DNA of 64,000 nt, taken from an uncultured Lachnospiraceae bacterium. GTDB lineage: Bacteria > Bacillota > Clostridia > Lachnospirales > Lachnospiraceae. The stretch covers positions 62,001-126,000 of the forward strand of contig CADAXW010000003.1 in the NCBI GenBank assembly GCA_902792005.1. The letters run 5' to 3'. Both the position numbers and the translations under genes were made by a program. The notes under the pieces are model-generated. The model searched no databases. It was given only the letters and a program-made list of their open reading frames with translations, and was not told the DNA's origin. Shown here piece by piece: positions 33,462 through 41,812 of this stretch (positions are counted from its first letter, which is position 1; each line of letters opens with the position of its first letter).

Positions 33462-34326
33462 ATTTGCTCTTTTTTATTTGCTCTTTTTCAGGTGCGTTTT
33501 CAGTAGTTTTCTTCAGATAGATCGAGCTGACCAGGGCCTCGCGGACACGTTCCGGGAGCAGCTTCGTCAGCTTCACGGCTGCCTTATACTTCAGGCCGGC
33601 GGTCACCCGGACCGGAGGGTTCTTCCGGTAGGACAGCTGATAGGCGATCTTCGCGACGGACTTGGGAGAAACACCGTTTTGTTCGTCGTTTTCCATCTGG
33701 CCCACGGCCTGACGGACTGCGTCGTTATAAGGGGAATCCGGCTTATAGTAGGTTTCCCGCATGGCGGTAAAGCCGGTCTTTGTATCTCCGGGCTCGATGA
33801 GGCATGCCTTGATGTTGTAGGGAGCAGCTTCCATCCGGAGTGCATCCACCAGAGCTTCCAGCGCGTACTTGCTGGAGGAGTAGTGGCTCTGCATGGGAAT
33901 GGAGATCTGCCCGGCCACGGAGCCGATGACCAGGATCAGACCGTGTTCCTTCTCGCGCATGACAGGGAGAACAGCCTTGATACAGCGGAGTGTACCGAAA
34001 TAGTTTACCTCCATCTGCCGACGGGCGTACTCCAGAGGCGTATCCTCGATGGAGCCTGCTACACCCATGCCGGCGGCAAAGACGGCGATATCGATCTCGG
34101 GAAGGTCGCGGATCACGCGCTGGATCGACGGGCTTTTCGTTACATCCATTTTCCGCATGGTAAGGGAACCGCCACCCGGGAAGAGATGGGTCCCTTCCTT
34201 ACAGTTCCGGGAGACGCCGGTCACATGATAACCGTTCATGCCGTAGAAAAGGGCGATGGCCTTGCCGATTCCGCTGGAAGCACCGGTCACGAATACATTT
34301 TTACCGTAAAGAAACTTGTTTTTCAT
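33460..34326 (-). CDS. Short-chain dehydrogenase/reductase
   Basis: The 288-residue SDR has the NAD(P) motif TGASSGIG, AAGMGVAG, catalytic Ser in VIGSVAGQ and YSSSKYALE (Tyr, Lys). The C-terminal 100 residues are longer than in FabG-type enzymes and resemble classical SDRs acting on lipids or retinol-like substrates; the real substrate is unknown. The start is placed at MKNKFLYGKNVFVTG because the family begins there; no good ribosome binding site precedes it and TATACT lies only about 10 bases upstream, so a leaderless transcript is possible. A 14-bp tandem duplication TTTTTTATTTGCTC covers the last codons. Confidence 0.85.
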   Translation of the reverse strand: MKNKFLYGKNVFVTGASSGIGKAIALFYGMNGYHVTGVSRNCKEGTHLFPGGGSLTMRKMDVTKSPSIQRVIRDLPEIDIAVFAAGMGVAGSIEDTPLEYARRQMEVNYFGTLRCIKAVLPVMREKEHGLILVIGSVAGQISIPMQSHYSSSKYALEALVDALRMEAAPYNIKACLIEPGDTKTGFTAMRETYYKPDSPYNDAVRQAVGQMENDEQNGVSPKSVAKIAYQLSYRKNPPVRVTAGLKYKAAVKLTKLLPERVREALVSSIYLKKTTENAPEKEQIKKSK

Positions 34327-34409
34327 GTTGAAAAGTATAGCATAAATCCGTATAATACGAAAGGGAGGTGCACATTTTATCGATTTTTGAAAAAAATGTG
34401 TGTATGACG

Positions 34410-34438
34410 TGGAAATTATTGACAAGACATGATATAAT
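34410..34438 (+). promoter_or_regulatory. Extended -10 promoter of the first STAS gene
   Basis: TGA followed by TATAAT is an extended -10; a weak TGGAAA lies 17 bases upstream. A TTGACA nearby is only eight bases from the -10 and cannot be its partner. Confidence 0.55.
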
Positions 34439-34475
34439 CTACGAGACTGATCTATTAGGAAAGGAGTAGCAAAAA

Positions 34476-34772
34476 ATGACTATTTCGAAGAATCAAGACG
34501 GAAACAACCTGGTGATCGCACTGGAGGGTAGACTGGATACAACAACATCTCCTGATCTGGAGAAGGAATTGAAGGAATCCCTGGATGGGATCGAAAGCCT
34601 GACCTTTGATCTTGGAGCCCTTGATTATATTTCATCTGCAGGTCTCCGCGTGCTTCTCTCTGCACAGAAGACCATGAACAAGCAGGGTGATATGGTTGTT
34701 AAGAATGTCAGTGAGGAAATCATGGAAGTTTTTGAGGTGACCGGATTTTCTGATATCCTTACGATTGAATAA
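34476..34772 (+). CDS. STAS-domain anti-sigma factor antagonist, first copy
   Basis: The 98-residue protein is a single STAS domain of the SpoIIAA/RsbV type, with the phosphorylatable Ser region LDYISSAGLRVLL. Such proteins release a sigma factor or other target by binding an anti-sigma kinase. AAAGGAG precedes the ATG. It ends in a strong terminator, so it is a separate transcript from the kinase-like gene downstream. No sigma factor gene is adjacent. Confidence 0.93.
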   Translation: MTISKNQDGNNLVIALEGRLDTTTSPDLEKELKESLDGIESLTFDLGALDYISSAGLRVLLSAQKTMNKQGDMVVKNVSEEIMEVFEVTGFSDILTIE

Positions 34773-34786
34773 AGGAATTATTATGC

Positions 34787-34814
34787 AAAAAACCTGCAGT
34801 GATGCAGGTTTTTT
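34787..34814 (+). terminator. Rho-independent terminator after the first STAS gene
   Basis: AAAAAACCTGCA / TGCAGGTTTTTT, a perfect 12-bp stem with a GTGA loop and T-run. Confidence 0.93.
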
Positions 34815-34843
34815 GTTTTATTTCCGTTTTCAGTCACATTCAA

Positions 34844-34872
34844 GTGACATTTTTGTAAAAAAATGGTAAAAT
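34844..34872 (+). promoter_or_regulatory. Candidate promoter of the anti-sigma kinase gene
   Basis: GTGACA and TAAAAT are spaced by 17 bases; the -35 overlaps the inverted repeat GTCAC-ATTCAA-GTGAC, which could be an operator. Confidence 0.5.
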
Positions 34873-34944
34873 AATGGTATCTTTGAGGTATGTTACACCT
34901 GGGGCCCTCGACAGAGGAGAAGAAGGTCAGGGGAGGACAACGGA

Positions 34945-35379
34945 ATGAAGGAATTGGAACTGGAGGCTACAGTAGAGAATCTCGATGAAGTTCTCGCATT
35001 TGTAGATAAACAACTGGAAGAGTTTGGATGTCCCATGAAGACGCAGATGCAGGTGGATATCGCAGTTGAGGAGATCTTTGTGAATATCGCTCATTACGCC
35101 TATGCCCCGGAGGGGGGACCGGCGATCATTCGTACCGAGGTAAAGCAGGATCCCCTGGCGATCGAGCTTACATTTATCGATCATGGTGTTCCATATGATC
35201 CGCTTGCAAAGGAGGATCCCGATATCACGCTTTCCGCACAGGAGCGTCAGATCGGAGGCCTCGGTATTTTTATGGTGAAAAAGAGTATGGATGATATGAG
35301 ATACGAGTATAAGGAAGGACATAATATCCTTACGATCACAAAACATCTCGATCCGAAGCCGAAGAACGGGGGTGTGTAA
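34945..35379 (+). CDS. Anti-sigma regulatory kinase, RsbW/SpoIIAB-like
   Basis: The 144-residue protein is a GHKL ATPase domain: QVDIAVEEIFVNIAHYAY (N-box), FIDHGVPYDPL (G1 box) and GGLGIFMVKK (G2 box). Proteins of this class bind a sigma factor or phosphorylate STAS partners on serine. Genes for STAS proteins lie on both sides, so a partner-switching module is likely. The partner-released target is not visible here. The second STAS gene starts one base after its stop codon. Confidence 0.92.
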   Translation: MKELELEATVENLDEVLAFVDKQLEEFGCPMKTQMQVDIAVEEIFVNIAHYAYAPEGGPAIIRTEVKQDPLAIELTFIDHGVPYDPLAKEDPDITLSAQERQIGGLGIFMVKKSMDDMRYEYKEGHNILTITKHLDPKPKNGGV

Positions 35380-35380
35380 G

Positions 35381-35701
35381 GTGGAAGATCAGGAAAAAGA
35401 GGTATTATTGATCGAAAAAAAAGAAGAGGGTTCAAAGCTTACGCTTTTGCTGCAGGGACGGCTGAATACCAGTACGGCACCGCTGCTGGAGGAAGAGTTT
35501 ACCGGAGATAAGCTGGAGAAGACTTCCGAACTGGTGGTGGATATGGCCGGACTGGAGTATCTTTCCAGTGCAGGACTCCGTGTTCTTCTGTTTGCGAAAA
35601 AGACCATGGACGGGAAGCCGATGACGCTTCGGAATGCCTCGGATGAGATCGCTATGATCTTTGACATGACCGGTTTTACTGGCTTTTTCACGTTTGAGTA
35701 A
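35381..35701 (+). CDS. STAS-domain anti-sigma factor antagonist, second copy
   Basis: The 106-residue STAS protein has LEYLSSAGLRVLL and DMTGFTGFF, close to the first copy, but with a longer charged N-terminus. The GTG start was chosen because AACGGGGGTG lies seven bases before it and the preceding gene stops just upstream; a GTG nine bases earlier is too close to the site. It is co-transcribed with the RsbW-like kinase and 33 bases ahead of the formate dehydrogenase partner gene. Confidence 0.9.
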   Translation: MEDQEKEVLLIEKKEEGSKLTLLLQGRLNTSTAPLLEEEFTGDKLEKTSELVVDMAGLEYLSSAGLRVLLFAKKTMDGKPMTLRNASDEIAMIFDMTGFTGFFTFE

Positions 35702-35734
35702 TAAAAGCAAAACTATAATAAGGGAGTACAACAA

Positions 35735-37576
35735 ATGATTAGAAAACTGGCGAAGAGGGGCAATATGAATGACCGTATGGACATTGCCCTGACGAAGTTT
35801 CGTTCACGCATGACATCCTATCCGCCCGGTATGTGTCCGCTGGTACTGTACCGGTCGATCCTGCAGATGTCCATGAATCAATCCTGTGGAAAATGTGTCC
35901 CCTGCCGGGACGGCCTTGTTGAGGCTGAGCGTATGCTGCGGGATATCCTGAACGGTGATGCGACGGAGGAGACACTGGAGAAGCTGGAAAAGCTCTGCAT
36001 CATGATCTCCGAGACCGCAGACTGTGCCGTGGGTGTGGTTGCAGCAAACACGGTGCTGGACAGCCTGAAGGAATTTGCGGATGAGTATGAGAGTCATATC
36101 AAAGAGAAGAGATGCGTACCGGGAGCAGGTCAGACGGTTCCCTGTATGACACTTTGCCCGGCACATGTAGATGTTCCGGGATATATTGCGCTGATCAAGC
36201 AGGGAGATTATGCAGGTGCGATCAATGTGATCCGGGATCGGAATCCCTTCCCCACTGCCTGCGCCATGGTATGTGAGCATCCCTGTGAGAAGAAGTGCCG
36301 CCGGTCCATCATCGACCAGCCCATCAACATCCGCGGTCTGAAGAAGTATGCCGTGGATCAGGTGGCTGCGGATCAGGTGAAAACACCCCCCGCAAATGTA
36401 AAAACAGGCAAGGTGATCGGCGTTGTGGGCGGAGGACCCTCCGGTCTGACAGCGGCTTACTTCCTTGCACTGATGGGTCATAAGGTGGTGCTCTATGATG
36501 AGCATGAAAAACTGGGAGGTATGCTTCGTTATGGTATTCCCGAGTATCGTCTGCCCAAGGCCAGACTGGATGAGGATATCAATGCCATCCTGAGTGCCGG
36601 CGACATCGAGGTACATACGAATACCAAGATCGGCCGCGACGTCACCGTGGAAGAACTGAGAGAAAAGTATGATGCGGTTTATCTGGGACTGGGCGCTCAG
36701 CTTGGAAACCGGATGCCGGTCGATAATGCAAATGCGAAGAATGTCATCCCCGCTGCAGACTTCCTGCAGGCAGTTGCAAACGGGGAGAAGATCGATCTGA
36801 CCGATAAACGCGTGGTACTGATCGGCGGCGGAAATGTGGCAATGGATGCCGCAAGAACCGCGATCCGTCTCAACGCTAAGACTGTACATGTATTCACCAG
36901 AAAGCGTGATGATTACACCGCGCTGGAATCCGAGATCGAAAGCGCCATGCAGGAAGGCGTAAGGTTCCGCACGCTGCTTTCCTTCCTTCATCTGGAAGAA
37001 AGCAAGGAGGAGCCGGGTGCCATTTCCGCCGTATGGCTGCAGCCGGAGATCGTAGGTGAATTTGACAACTTCGGTCTTGTAAAGACAGAGCATTCCAGTG
37101 CTTACCCCTATCGCTTCCAATGCGATTACCTCATCATGGGTGTGGGTCAGCGCTGTGACGTAGAAGATTTTGATAAGGCGGGGATCCCCACGGAACGTGG
37201 ACGGATCCTGGCAGACGAGTCCTGCACCGTTGAGGGTGTGGACGGCGTGTTCTCCGGCGGAGACTGCGTCACAGGTCCCTCTACGGCCATCAATGCCATA
37301 GCCGCAGGACAGGTGGCAGCTCATAACATCGATGAATATCTGGGCTATCATCATAAGATCGTCTGTGAAGCAGAGGTACCCCCTGCAATGCCCAACAAGT
37401 GTGTCCCCACGGGACGTGCGGAGATCGAGGAGGTGGATCCCTTCGAGAGAAGAGAGAACTTCCTGCATGTTGAGATCCCCATGACACCGGAGGAAGCGGA
37501 ACGTGAGTCCGGCAGATGCCTCAGATGTGACCACTTCGGCTGCGGATCCATGGAAGGGGGTAGATGCGCATGGTAA
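35735..37576 (+). CDS. NuoF-type Fe-S domain fused to GltD-like flavoprotein (formate dehydrogenase electron-transfer subunit)
   Basis: The 613-residue protein begins with a NuoF C-terminal-type [4Fe-4S] region (SCGKCVPCRDG, later DCAVG), lacking the NADH/FMN domain, and continues as a GltD-like protein: cysteine clusters CMTLCPAHVD and CAMVCEHPCEKKC, an FAD motif GVVGGGPSGLTAAYF and an NAD(P) motif VVLIGGGNVAMDAART. A cysteine-rich end (CLRCDHFGCG) may hold another metal site. It most likely shuttles electrons between NAD(P)H or ferredoxin and the formate dehydrogenase subunit encoded next, whose start lies inside its end. NADPH specificity is inferred from GltD similarity. Confidence 0.88.
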   Translation: MIRKLAKRGNMNDRMDIALTKFRSRMTSYPPGMCPLVLYRSILQMSMNQSCGKCVPCRDGLVEAERMLRDILNGDATEETLEKLEKLCIMISETADCAVGVVAANTVLDSLKEFADEYESHIKEKRCVPGAGQTVPCMTLCPAHVDVPGYIALIKQGDYAGAINVIRDRNPFPTACAMVCEHPCEKKCRRSIIDQPINIRGLKKYAVDQVAADQVKTPPANVKTGKVIGVVGGGPSGLTAAYFLALMGHKVVLYDEHEKLGGMLRYGIPEYRLPKARLDEDINAILSAGDIEVHTNTKIGRDVTVEELREKYDAVYLGLGAQLGNRMPVDNANAKNVIPAADFLQAVANGEKIDLTDKRVVLIGGGNVAMDAARTAIRLNAKTVHVFTRKRDDYTALESEIESAMQEGVRFRTLLSFLHLEESKEEPGAISAVWLQPEIVGEFDNFGLVKTEHSSAYPYRFQCDYLIMGVGQRCDVEDFDKAGIPTERGRILADESCTVEGVDGVFSGGDCVTGPSTAINAIAAGQVAAHNIDEYLGYHHKIVCEAEVPPAMPNKCVPTGRAEIEEVDPFERRENFLHVEIPMTPEEAERESGRCLRCDHFGCGSMEGGRCAW

Positions 37577-40269
37577 ACATTACGATCGACGGAAAGCAGT
37601 ATCAGGCAGAAGAGGGCGTAAAGATCATCAACTTCTGCAAATCAGTGGGGATCGAGATCCCTGAGCTCTGTCACCTGAAGGATTACAGCGACCTTGGATC
37701 CTGCCGTATGTGTATGGTGGAGATCGAAGGCTATTCCAACCTGTTTGCAGCCTGCCGTACCAAGGTGGCTGAGGGCATGGTGATCAAAACGCATTCTGAG
37801 AAGCTGACGGAATACAGAAAGGAGATGCTGCGGCTGATCCTTTCCAACCATAATGTAGACTGCATGAACTGTCCGCAGAACGGAAACTGCAAGCTGCAGA
37901 AGCTTTGCAATGAATATGATATCAAGGATACGGAGTATGCCGGATCCAGAAGGAAGATCGCACGGAAGCAGCCGAAGCTGACGGATAATCCGTACATTTC
38001 CTATGATCCGAGCAAATGTATCCACTGCCAGCGCTGCATCAGCGCCTGCCATCGTGCTGCAGTCAACGGAACCTTGCAGAGCGGCCGTGCCGGCGTGTTC
38101 CACACGGTAGAGGCGCCCTTCGGTGCAGACTGGAAGTCCACCAACTGCGAGTCCTGCGGAAACTGTGCGGCAGTATGTCCCACCGGTGCCCTGACCCTGA
38201 AGCGTCAGGAGAAGTATCGCAGCTGGGAGACCAGGAAGGTGCTCACCACCTGTCCGCACTGTGCAACCGGCTGTCAGTTCTATCTGATCGTCAGGGGCAA
38301 TGAGATCGTGGATGTGGAAGCTGCGGACGGTCCGTCCAACCACGGACTGCTCTGTGTTAAGGGACGTTCCGGAAGTTTTGACTTTGTAAATGCGCCGGAT
38401 CGTATCCGTACACCGCTGATCAAGAACAAGGAGACCGGTGAATTTGAGCCTGCATCCTGGGAGGATGCCATCTCTCTTGTTGCGAAAAAGTTTATGGAAC
38501 TGAAGGAGAAGTACGGCGGAGACGCTCTGGCCGGCTTTGCCTGCTCCCGTTCCGCAAATGAGGACATTTACATGGTTCAGAAGATGGTACGTACCTGCTT
38601 CGGAACCAATAATACAGATAACTGTGCCCGTGTCTGCCACTCTGCGACCGTTGCAGGTCTGGCCAAGACTTTGGGCTCCGGAGCCATGACGAACCCCATC
38701 TACGATATCACGCATGATGTGGACGCCATTCTTCTGGTGGGCTCCAATCCGGAGGAAGCGCATCCGGTGGTTGGTATGCAGATCCGTCAGGCGGTACAGC
38801 GTGGAACCAGACTGATCGTTGTAGATCCCCGTTCCATCGGACTGACAAAGAATGCAGATATCCATCTGAAGCTTCGTCCCGGAACAAATGTGGCATTTGC
38901 CAACGGTATGATGCATGTGATGATCAAGGAAGATCTGATCGATCACGACTATATCGAGAACTTCACCGAGGACTTCGAGAAGATCAAGGAACTGGTGAAG
39001 GACTATACGCCGGAGAAGGTAGGAGAGATCTGCCATATCGATCCGCTGAAGCTGATCGAGGCTGCAAGAATGTATGCGACTGCAAAGAAGGCACCTATCA
39101 TCTACTGTCTGGGTGTGACAGAGCATTCCACCGGTACCGAGGGTGTTATGAGTATGTCGAACATGGCGCTCCTCTGCGGTAAGCTGGGACGCAGCGGCTG
39201 TGGCGTGAATCCTCTCCGCGGTCAGAACAATGTGCAGGGAGCCTGCGACATGGGAGCTCAGCCCACGGACTATCCCGGATATCAGAAGGTTCACCTTCCG
39301 GAGGTACGGGAGAAGTTCGAAAAGGCCTGGGGCGTACCGCTTAGTCAGGAGCCCGGCTTAAAGGCAACCGAGGTATTCCCGGCAGCCATTGAAGGAAAGA
39401 TCAAGGGACTTTATATCTTCGGTGAGGATCCCATCGTTACGGATCCGGATACAGAGCATATAAAGAAGGCACTGGAGAGTCTGGAATTCTTCGTGGTTCA
39501 GGAACTCTTCATGACACAGACAGCAAAGTATGCAGATGTGATCCTGCCCGGACGCAGTTTTGCGGAGAAGGAGGGCACATTTACGAATACAGAGCGGCGG
39601 GTACAGCGGATCCGTACCGCAGTGAAGGTAGAAGGAGACATGCGTCTGGATACGGACATCATCATCGATCTGATGAATGCCATGGGATATCCCCAGCCGC
39701 AGCTTACCGCTTCGGAGATCATGGACGAGATCGCGTCTGTGACCCCCAGCTTTGCAGGTATCTCCTTCCAGAGACTGGATGCGGGTGAGACCCTGCAGTG
39801 GCCCTGCAAGGATAAGACCCATGCCGGAACGCCTATCATGCATGTCGGAAAACCGGCCCGGGGACGCGCCCTGTTCTATCCTGCTGAGTATAAGGCTTCT
39901 CAGGAGCTTCCGGACGAGAGTTATCCGTTCATCCTGACCACAGGACGTATCCTGTATCAGTACAATGCAGCGGCCATGACATTCCGTGCACCGGGACTGG
40001 TAGAGATCGCAGGAGAAGGCTTTATCGAAGTAAATTACAAAGATGCAGACCGCCTTGGAATCAAGAACGGAGAGCGGATCAGTGTCAGCAGCCGGCGCGG
40101 TAAGATCACAGCAACCGCAAGAGTCGGAAGAAAGGTGTCCGAGGGTGAGACCTGGATGCCGTTCCATTTCCCGGATTCTCCGGTAAATGTGCTGACAAAT
40201 GCGGCGCTGGACGATTTCGCGAGAATCCCCGAGTATAAGGTCTGCGCGGTCAACATTGAAAAGATTTGA
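37570..40269 (+). CDS. fdhF: Cysteine-type formate dehydrogenase catalytic subunit (Mo/W-bis-MGD)
   Basis: The 899-residue protein has a NuoG-like N-terminus: a [2Fe-2S] domain (CHLKDYSDLGSCRMC), CMNCPQNGNCKLQ, two [4Fe-4S] ferredoxin-like clusters (CIHCQRCISACH and CESCGNCAAVCPTGAL), then the CPHCATGCQF cluster and the molybdopterin domains. The metal ligand is Cys356 in NCARVCHS, where FdhF of Escherichia coli has selenocysteine. It oxidises formate or reduces CO2. I prefer the second ATG, nine bases after GAAGGGGG, over one six bases earlier. It overlaps the electron-transfer gene. Close relatives also include NuoG-like hydrogenase subunits, but the RVCH motif and neighbours favour formate dehydrogenase. 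Confidence 0.9.
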   Translation: MVNITIDGKQYQAEEGVKIINFCKSVGIEIPELCHLKDYSDLGSCRMCMVEIEGYSNLFAACRTKVAEGMVIKTHSEKLTEYRKEMLRLILSNHNVDCMNCPQNGNCKLQKLCNEYDIKDTEYAGSRRKIARKQPKLTDNPYISYDPSKCIHCQRCISACHRAAVNGTLQSGRAGVFHTVEAPFGADWKSTNCESCGNCAAVCPTGALTLKRQEKYRSWETRKVLTTCPHCATGCQFYLIVRGNEIVDVEAADGPSNHGLLCVKGRSGSFDFVNAPDRIRTPLIKNKETGEFEPASWEDAISLVAKKFMELKEKYGGDALAGFACSRSANEDIYMVQKMVRTCFGTNNTDNCARVCHSATVAGLAKTLGSGAMTNPIYDITHDVDAILLVGSNPEEAHPVVGMQIRQAVQRGTRLIVVDPRSIGLTKNADIHLKLRPGTNVAFANGMMHVMIKEDLIDHDYIENFTEDFEKIKELVKDYTPEKVGEICHIDPLKLIEAARMYATAKKAPIIYCLGVTEHSTGTEGVMSMSNMALLCGKLGRSGCGVNPLRGQNNVQGACDMGAQPTDYPGYQKVHLPEVREKFEKAWGVPLSQEPGLKATEVFPAAIEGKIKGLYIFGEDPIVTDPDTEHIKKALESLEFFVVQELFMTQTAKYADVILPGRSFAEKEGTFTNTERRVQRIRTAVKVEGDMRLDTDIIIDLMNAMGYPQPQLTASEIMDEIASVTPSFAGISFQRLDAGETLQWPCKDKTHAGTPIMHVGKPARGRALFYPAEYKASQELPDESYPFILTTGRILYQYNAAAMTFRAPGLVEIAGEGFIEVNYKDADRLGIKNGERISVSSRRGKITATARVGRKVSEGETWMPFHFPDSPVNVLTNAALDDFARIPEYKVCAVNIEKI

Positions 40270-40317
40270 AAAAAGATATGAAAAAAGATATGACGTAACG
40301 AATCACGTATATCATAG

Positions 40318-40345
40318 GAACGGCTTCGACATTTCGGAGCCGTTC
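40318..40345 (+). other. Hairpin in the leader before moeA
   Basis: GAACGGCTTCGA and TCGGAGCCGTTC pair over 12 bases with one wobble and a four-base loop; ATAT pairs may extend the base. No T-run follows. It lies in the 158-base gap between fdhF and moeA and could be an attenuator or processing site. Confidence 0.5.
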
Positions 40346-40427
40346 TCTGCTATATCTTCGTGTCTAAAACCGGGATGGAGGAAGATGCGAAGGAAGATTG
40401 ATTGGAGACAGAAAGGTGAGGGGCCCA

Positions 40428-41732
40428 ATGGAAAACAGGAAACGAATGGAGCTGGAGGAGGCACTGGAGCTGCTTCTTTCAGAGATCACGCCGGTTACGG
40501 ACAGCGAGACTGTGCCGCTGCCTGCGGCGTCGGGCAGAATACTTTCCGAAACAGTGACGGCTAAAGTACCGGTTCCGTCTTTTCCAAAGGCAGCCATGGA
40601 TGGATATGCCGTAAAAGCGGAGGAGACCGACGGGGCCTCCCCGGAAAAACCGGTACGTCTTACGGTCATGGGAGAGAGTCTGGCGGGTAAACCCTGGAAG
40701 AGTAGTACTGCACTCTTGAGGGGAAGTACTGAGCCTCAGAAGGAAAATGCAGAGAAAGACAGCACAGGAACGGCAATCGAAAAGACAGGGGCTTCGGAGA
40801 CTACAGGTACGGCAGTCCGTATCATGACCGGAGCCGAGGTGCCTCGGGGCTATGATGCGGTGGTCCGTCAGGAGGATACGGACTACGGAACGGAAGCGGT
40901 GGAGATCTATAAAGGTGTTACCGCCTATACCAATTACTGCAAGGTGGGAGAGGATATCCGGGAAGGACAGGATCTGCTTTTGGCAGGCCGTCGGATCGGA
41001 AGGATCGAAGCGGGAGTCCTGGCCAGTCTCGGCATGGCCGAGGTGAAGGTAAGGAGACCTCTTCGGATAACCATTCTTTCCACAGGGACCGAGCTTTATG
41101 AGCCCGGGACTCCGCTGAAGGAAGGTGGGATCTACAGTAGTATCGCCTATACGCTTTCTGCATCCCTGAACCGGGCGGGCTTTCAGGTGAGATCCGGGAT
41201 CTGTCCGGATGACACGGACGTGATAGCCGATCAGCTGAAGCAGGCGCTGGAGACCTCGGATGTGATCCTGACCACCGGAGGCGTATCCGTGGGCGTAAAG
41301 GATCTGCTGCCGGATGCGCTGGAGCGGATCGGGGCAAAGAGGCTCTTTTCCGGCGTAAATGTACAGCCGGGCACTCCCACCATAGGAAGTGTGAAGGATG
41401 GGACACCCATTCTCAGTCTTTCAGGAAACCCGTACGCTGCAATCGTTAATTTTGATCATTATTTCTGGCCCCTGGCAGCAAAGCTGACTGGGTGCGAAGC
41501 CTTTCTTCCCCAAAGGGAGGAGGCGATCCTTCGGAGTGAATATCCAAAGACCAACCGGCTTCGGAGACTGCTCCGGGCAAGAATCATGAACGGGGAGGTG
41601 ACCCTTCCGGTAAAGAGTCACGCATCCTCGGTCCTCAGTAATCTGCTGGAGTGTAACTGCTATATCGATCTTCCGGCAGAGACCTCTGTCGCGCCGGGAG
41701 ACCGGGTAGAGATACTGCGCATGCCGGAGTGA
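40428..41732 (+). CDS. moeA: Molybdopterin molybdenumtransferase MoeA
   Basis: The 434-residue enzyme inserts molybdate into adenylated molybdopterin. Visible motifs are SFPKAAMDGYAV, TGTAVRIMTGAEVPRG, ILSTGTELYEPGTPL, TTGGVSVGVKDLL and LSGNPYAAIVNF. The start is the ATG 13 bases after AGGTGAGG. Between GESLAGKPW (about residue 92) and GTAVRIMTG is an insertion of about 30 low-complexity Glu/Ser/Thr residues not present in typical MoeA. It follows fdhF and leads into the surface-protease gene. Confidence 0.94.
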   Translation: MENRKRMELEEALELLLSEITPVTDSETVPLPAASGRILSETVTAKVPVPSFPKAAMDGYAVKAEETDGASPEKPVRLTVMGESLAGKPWKSSTALLRGSTEPQKENAEKDSTGTAIEKTGASETTGTAVRIMTGAEVPRGYDAVVRQEDTDYGTEAVEIYKGVTAYTNYCKVGEDIREGQDLLLAGRRIGRIEAGVLASLGMAEVKVRRPLRITILSTGTELYEPGTPLKEGGIYSSIAYTLSASLNRAGFQVRSGICPDDTDVIADQLKQALETSDVILTTGGVSVGVKDLLPDALERIGAKRLFSGVNVQPGTPTIGSVKDGTPILSLSGNPYAAIVNFDHYFWPLAAKLTGCEAFLPQREEAILRSEYPKTNRLRRLLRARIMNGEVTLPVKSHASSVLSNLLECNCYIDLPAETSVAPGDRVEILRMPE

Positions 41733-41812
41733 TGAGGGACAGGTCGAAGAGAGTAAAGGAGAACAGAAGAAATAAAAGGAGCGATCCAGGTTGTTTAAAG
41801 AGGGAATTTGAG

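Noticed and set aside
34419..34438. TTGACA followed by TATAAT before the first STAS gene
   Set aside because: Spacing is only eight bases, too short for a sigma-A promoter; the -10 is better read as an extended -10.
38635..38637. Selenocysteine codon and SECIS in formate dehydrogenase
   Set aside because: The active-site codon is TGC (Cys), not TGA, so no selenocysteine is needed.
35804..39294. Very long minus-strand frames (576 and 550 codons)
   Set aside because: They are antisense to the formate dehydrogenase genes, which have clear domains and ribosome binding sites.
40270..40427. Possible molybdenum-cofactor riboswitch upstream of moeA
   Set aside because: A hairpin is present but I could not match the multi-stem Moco RNA consensus; a covariance search would decide.
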